Shown here piece after piece: positions 60,899 through 64,000 of a stretch of DNA of 64,000 nt. Source of the stretch: Trujillonella humicola (GTDB lineage: Bacteria; Actinomycetota; Actinomycetes; Mycobacteriales; Geodermatophilaceae). The number at the start of each line of letters is the position of its first letter. Position 1 is the first letter of the stretch. The stretch covers positions 62,001-126,000 of the forward strand of contig NZ_JBJNRJ010000004.1 in the NCBI RefSeq assembly GCF_046233715.1. Reading direction: 5' to 3'. The notes under the pieces are model-generated. The model did not search any database and was not told the origin of the DNA. It saw only the letters and a list, made by a program, of their open reading frames with translations. The position numbers and the translations under genes were made by a program.

Positions 60899-61738
60899 GT
60901 GAGTGGACGGCTGGTGCTCGGTGGCGCGCCGCTCGGGCAGCCCGGTGACGTCGGCCCCCGGCTGCGCGAGGCGATGGCCACCGCCGACGTCCTCGCCGTC
61001 GAGGACACCCGCCGGCTGCACCGGCTGGCCGCCGATCTCGGGGTCGCGCCGACCGGCCGGGTGGTCACCTTCCACGAGTCGGTGGAGCGCGCCCGGCTGC
61101 CGGGGCTGCTCGAGGCCCTCGCCGGGGGCGCCACGGTGCTGCTGCTCACCGACGCCGGGATGCCGTCGGTGTCCGACCCCGGCTACACGCTGGTCCGGGC
61201 GGCGATCGAGCACGGCGTGCACGTCACGTCGGTCCCGGGGCCCTCGGCGGTGACCACCGCACTGGCGGTCAGCGGGCTGCCGGTCGACCGGTTCTGCTTC
61301 GAGGGGTTCCTCCCGCGCAAGGGCGGCGAGCGGCGCTCCCGGCTCGGGGCGCTGGCGGGGGAGCCCCGCACGATGGTCTTCTTCGAGTCCCCGCACCGGC
61401 TGGCCGACGCGCTGGCCGACGCCGCGGCCGCCCTCGGCGACGACCGGCCGGCCGCCGTCTGCCGGGAGCTGACCAAGACCCACGAGGAGGTGCGGCGCGG
61501 GACGCTGGCCTCGCTGGCGGAATGGGCCGCCGAGGGTGTCCGCGGGGAGATCACGCTCGTGGTGGCCGGTGCCCCCGAGACGCCCGTGGAGCTCACGGCC
61601 GCCGAGCTCGCCGCCGAGGTCGCGGCGGAGGAGGCGGCGGGGGCCAGCCGCAAGGACGCCATCCGCGCCGTCGTCGTCCGCACCGGGCTGCCCCGCCGCA
61701 CCGTCTACGACGCCGTCGTCGCCGCAAAGGGCTCCTGA
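60899..61738 (+). CDS. rsmI: 16S rRNA 2'-O-methyltransferase RsmI
   Basis: Methylates C1402 ribose of 16S rRNA. 279 aa. YraL-family motifs: GRLVLGGAPLGQPGDVGPRL, LAVEDTRRLHRLAADL, LTDAGMPSVSDPGYTLVRAA, VPGPSAVTTALAVSGLP, CFEGFLPRKGGER and FFESPHRLADAL. The C-terminal 40 residues are Ala/Glu-rich, ending in a SRKDAIRAVVVRTGLPRRTV helix. Start GTG 60899. The pmt/rsmI divergent pair matches Rv1002c/Rv1003. Confidence 0.95.
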   Translation: MSGRLVLGGAPLGQPGDVGPRLREAMATADVLAVEDTRRLHRLAADLGVAPTGRVVTFHESVERARLPGLLEALAGGATVLLLTDAGMPSVSDPGYTLVRAAIEHGVHVTSVPGPSAVTTALAVSGLPVDRFCFEGFLPRKGGERRSRLGALAGEPRTMVFFESPHRLADALADAAAALGDDRPAAVCRELTKTHEEVRRGTLASLAEWAAEGVRGEITLVVAGAPETPVELTAAELAAEVAAEEAAGASRKDAIRAVVVRTGLPRRTVYDAVVAAKGS

Positions 61739-61754
61739 CCCGCCGGGAGTGCTG

Positions 61755-61813
61755 GGCATAGGAGGCTATACGCACGTTCTCCTCGCTGAGACGTGGGTGA
61801 AGCTTGCTATGCC
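61755..61813. repeat. Left terminal palindrome of the DUF559 cassette
   Basis: A 59-bp imperfect palindrome: GGCATAGGAGGCT at its left end and AGCTTGCTATGCC at its right pair at 11 of 13 positions, with GCACGT and ACGTGGG inner arms. The reverse complement matches the right-hand palindrome (62864-62924) over most of its length. Confidence 0.8.
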
Positions 61814-61848
61814 TCCGGGTGGAGGGGCCGACCGAACTCAATCTCCGA

Positions 61849-62772
61849 TCAGCCGACTCGGAGTTGCGCGGCCCGGGCGGCGTACACCTCGATCACCCGA
61901 CGACGGACGCCGTCCGGGTCGCGGAGCACGTCGGCATAGGTGAAGCGCAGGACGACCCAGCCCAGTGCTGCGAGCGCCCTGTCCCTCCCCAGGTCGCGCC
62001 TGCGGTCCTCGGGCGACGTGTGGTGACGGGCGCCGTCCAGTTCGACCGCCAGCTTCACCTCGGGCCACGCCCGATCGAGTTTGATGTTGCCCTCCGGCAG
62101 GGTCAATCGGTACTGGCCGATGCTCCTGGGCAGCGAACGATGTCGGAAGACACCGAGGACGCCGTGTGCCTCGAGTTCGCTCTGGCAGCCGTCCTCGATG
62201 AGGTCGATGGTCTGCGCCAGAGCGCGGTGACCTCCGATGTTCGGTCGTTCTGCCAGCTCCGAGCGCAGGTCCCCGGGGACGACGAGGCCGCGCCGGGCGA
62301 CGTCGAGCAGCAGTGGGCGTCGCTCCGCGACCTGGAGCAGGGGCCAGGAATCGACGAGGCTCCGGGGAAGGGCGGTGACGAGCAGACCCTTGCGGACGAC
62401 GCACTGCGGCGCCTCGGGCTGGAAACGCAGCCGGCGGTGGACGACGACCCCGGCTGCCCCGGCGCGACGGATGGACTGGTCGACGGTCAGGCGCAGCGGT
62501 CGCCGGAGCGCGAGGAGGCCCCACACCGCCAGAGCGGTCGTGTGGCTCAGGGCGGCGACAGGACCGGCGTGGCGGAGTGCGGCCCGGAGCAGGACGTCGT
62601 CGGTCAGGGGCCTACCGGCCTGGGAGTAGACGTGCGGGAGGACGCGGGCGAGCGTGCGGCGGCCGACGTAGCCGTCGAGGACCGTCGTCGGCACTCGGGT
62701 CAGCAGATCCTGCCGGGTCGCGAGCCCGCCCTGTCGATCGAGGACCTCGCGGATGACGTCGTCCCAACGCAT
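61849..62772 (-). CDS. AbiEi-like/DUF559 endonuclease-domain protein
   Basis: A 307-residue protein. Residues 1-60 form a winged helix like the AbiEi antitoxin N-terminus (RQGGLATRQDLLTRV, then GYVGRRTLARVLPHVYSQAG), followed by a middle domain (SHTTALAVWGLLALRRPLRL). Residues 195-300 are a DUF559/Vsr-like PD-(D/E)XK-type nuclease: SELEAHGVLG, YRLTLPEGNIKLDRAWPEVK with Asp233, AVELDGARHHTSPEDRRRD with Glu244, and ALAALGWVVLRFTYADVL. ATG 62772. No cognate AbiEii-type toxin gene adjoins it. Flanking inverted palindromes suggest that it is part of a mobile or selfish unit. Confidence 0.8.
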   Translation of the reverse strand: MRWDDVIREVLDRQGGLATRQDLLTRVPTTVLDGYVGRRTLARVLPHVYSQAGRPLTDDVLLRAALRHAGPVAALSHTTALAVWGLLALRRPLRLTVDQSIRRAGAAGVVVHRRLRFQPEAPQCVVRKGLLVTALPRSLVDSWPLLQVAERRPLLLDVARRGLVVPGDLRSELAERPNIGGHRALAQTIDLIEDGCQSELEAHGVLGVFRHRSLPRSIGQYRLTLPEGNIKLDRAWPEVKLAVELDGARHHTSPEDRRRDLGRDRALAALGWVVLRFTYADVLRDPDGVRRRVIEVYAARAAQLRVG

Positions 62773-62863
62773 TCCGCGAGGGTGCAGGCAGTCGGCTCGC
62801 CGTGGTCGCGAGGACCGAGGCCTGTGGACACAGCTCGCGGCGAGCGCCGGAGCCTCCGCGGTG

Positions 62864-62924
62864 AGGCATAGGAAGCGTTACCCACGTCTCCAGCCCGGGG
62901 ACGTGCGTTTAGCTTCCTATGCCT
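62864..62924. repeat. Right terminal palindrome of the DUF559 cassette
   Basis: 61 bp; AGGCATAGGAAGC and GCTTCCTATGCCT are a perfect 13-bp inverted repeat. Inner arms CCCACGTCTCC and GGGGACGTGCG continue the symmetry around a short loop. Confidence 0.85.
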
Positions 62925-62950
62925 AGGACCAGTGCACACTCGCGAAGCAG

Positions 62951-63934
62951 CTAGAGCCAGCCGTTGCGCTTGAAGCCGCGGTGCAGCAGCAGGCAGGCGC
63001 CGAGGATCACCATGAGCACCAGCGGGTAGCCGAACCGCCAGGTCAGCTCCGGCATGTGCTCGAAGTTCATCCCGTAGATGCCGGCGATCGCGGTGGGGAC
63101 GGCGACGATGCCCGCCCACGCCGAGATCTTGCGCATGTCCTCGTTGTCGACCATCGAGGTCCGGGCCAGTGACGCCTGCAGGATCGACGACAACAGCTCG
63201 TCGAGGCCGCTGACGGTGTCGCGGACCCGGATGGCGTGGTCGAGGACGTCGCGGAAGTAGGAGCGCATGACCTCCGGGACGACGTCGACCGGCCGCTCCG
63301 ACAGCTTCTGCAGGGGGACCTCCAGCGGAGCCACCGCCCGGCGCAGGGACATGAGCTCGCGCTTGAGCTGGTAGAGCCGGCCGATGTCGTCGGTGCGGTC
63401 GGGGCTGAAGACCGAGGCCTCCAGCTCGTCGACGTCGTCCTGCACCGCCTCGGCCACTTCGACGAACGTGTCCACGACCAGGTCGGCGACCGCGTACAGC
63501 ACCGCCGCCGGCCCCAGGAGCAGCAGCTCCCGCTGCTGCTCCAGCCGGCGGCGCAGCTCGGCCAGGTCGCCGTGCCGGCCGTGCCGCACGGTGATCACGT
63601 GGTGTGCCCCCAGGAACACCATCACCTCGCCGGTGTCCACGACCTCGCTGGTCGCGGTCAGCCGGTCGTGCTCCACGTACGTCGCGGTCTTGAGCACCAT
63701 GAACAGGTCGTCGTCGTAGCGCTCGAGCTTGGGTCGCTGGTGGGCGTAGACGGCGTCCTCCACCGCCAGCGGGTGCAGCCCGTAGCGCCCGGCGATCGAC
63801 TGCAGCTCGGCCTCGGTCGGCTCGAACAGCCCCAGCCACACGAAGCCGCCCTGCGCGACCGCGGCGTCCAGCTCCTCGCCGGGCTCGACCGGTGCCTGGC
63901 GCCGCCCGTCCACGTAGACGGCGCAGTCCCTCAC
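62951..63934 (-). CDS. corA: CorA-family Mg2+ channel
   Basis: Pentameric Mg2+ (Co2+/Ni2+) channel, 327 aa. A long cytosolic helical domain (LYQLKRELMSLRRAVAPLEV) leads to TM1 WAGIVAVPTAIAGIYGMNFE with the family GMN motif (YGMNFEHMPEL) and TM2 GYPLVLMVILGACLLLHRGF, ending in the basic KRNGWL. GTG 63934 (AGGA 5 bp upstream). The 66 bases between it and the window end hold nothing recognisable. Confidence 0.94.
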   Translation of the reverse strand: MRDCAVYVDGRRQAPVEPGEELDAAVAQGGFVWLGLFEPTEAELQSIAGRYGLHPLAVEDAVYAHQRPKLERYDDDLFMVLKTATYVEHDRLTATSEVVDTGEVMVFLGAHHVITVRHGRHGDLAELRRRLEQQRELLLLGPAAVLYAVADLVVDTFVEVAEAVQDDVDELEASVFSPDRTDDIGRLYQLKRELMSLRRAVAPLEVPLQKLSERPVDVVPEVMRSYFRDVLDHAIRVRDTVSGLDELLSSILQASLARTSMVDNEDMRKISAWAGIVAVPTAIAGIYGMNFEHMPELTWRFGYPLVLMVILGACLLLHRGFKRNGWL

Positions 63935-64000
63935 CGCGTCCTGGCCCGGCGGCCGGTGCCTCGGCGGGCGCGGAGCGCCGGCCGGTCGCGGCCGGGCGGT

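Larger units (their letters stand above)
61755..62924. mobile_element. Candidate mobile cassette: DUF559 gene between inverted palindromes
   Basis: A 1.17-kb unit of two long imperfect palindromes in inverted orientation around one gene (61849-62772). The arrangement recalls REP elements flanking a RAYT transposase, but the protein is a PD-(D/E)XK-like endonuclease. Transposition or any target-site duplication was not demonstrated. Confidence 0.5.

Overview
The window looks like a chromosomal segment of a very G+C-rich actinobacterium. Base composition, heavy GTG start use, tRNA genes without an encoded CCA, a 13E12/DUF222 HNH gene and a mycobacteria-like gene order (ruc-like, 5-FCL, galU, glp, rimJ, sepX/glpR, then pmt and rsmI) all fit. 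The family Geodermatophilaceae (Blastococcus, Geodermatophilus, Modestobacter) is my best guess by style of sequence; this was not tested by any search.

Layout. 1-9.7 kb: 3' end of PEP carboxylase, a glycosyltransferase, an IMPase-like phosphatase, FprA-type ferredoxin reductase, a small monooxygenase, a secreted TIM-barrel protein and a DNA-repair pair (Nei-type glycosylase overlapping photolyase). 9.8-13.7 kb: CsbD, then a tight operon of ECF sigma factor, membrane anti-sigma-like protein and ABC exporter. 13.7-17.3 kb: a GGDEF-EAL membrane protein followed by a SpeD-like decarboxylase homologue and a GNAT-like acyltransferase. 17.6-25.2 kb: SOS-box-linked DUF222 HNH gene, EamA exporter/LysR pair, MntH, an orphan histidine kinase and a patatin lipase.

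25.5-38.2 kb is a catabolic island, less G+C-rich by eye. It abuts a truncated MalT/LuxR-type gene on the left and a tRNA-Arg(CCT) on the right. It carries a Gfo/Idh/MocA dehydrogenase, two IolE-like TIM-barrel proteins, a DUF1080 (3-keto-disaccharide hydrolase family) protein, a SnoaL-like protein, a beta-propeller protein, a ribose-type ABC importer, a PhyH dioxygenase and two regulators (ROK and RpiR). Two near-identical promoter/operator blocks drive the two TIM-barrel transcription units, and a second palindromic site is shared by rpiR and phyH. The gene set suggests oxidation, elimination and hydrolysis of a glycoside through 3-keto intermediates; the substrate is unknown.

38.3-64 kb: SRPBCC and alpha/beta hydrolase genes, a sirtuin operon with a glycosylase-like/PUA-like fusion protein, hotdog/VOC genes, YbaK, MscL, SAF-domain protein, Ruc-like chaperone, a four-gene insertion (methyltransferase, MarR, acyl-CoA carboxyltransferase, CaiB), the conserved galU-glp-rimJ-sepX block, tRNA-Ala(CGC), DAHP synthase, a large secreted sugar-dehydrogenase/PKD/LGFP protein, Pmt, RsmI and CorA.

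The two most novel structures are (1) a cassette at 61755-62924 in which a single AbiEi/DUF559-type endonuclease-like gene is bracketed by two long imperfect palindromes that are inverted copies of each other, and (2) a palindromic repeat family of about 61 bp (three copies) whose first bases are always the TGA stop codon of the preceding gene and whose stem shows a compensatory base change.
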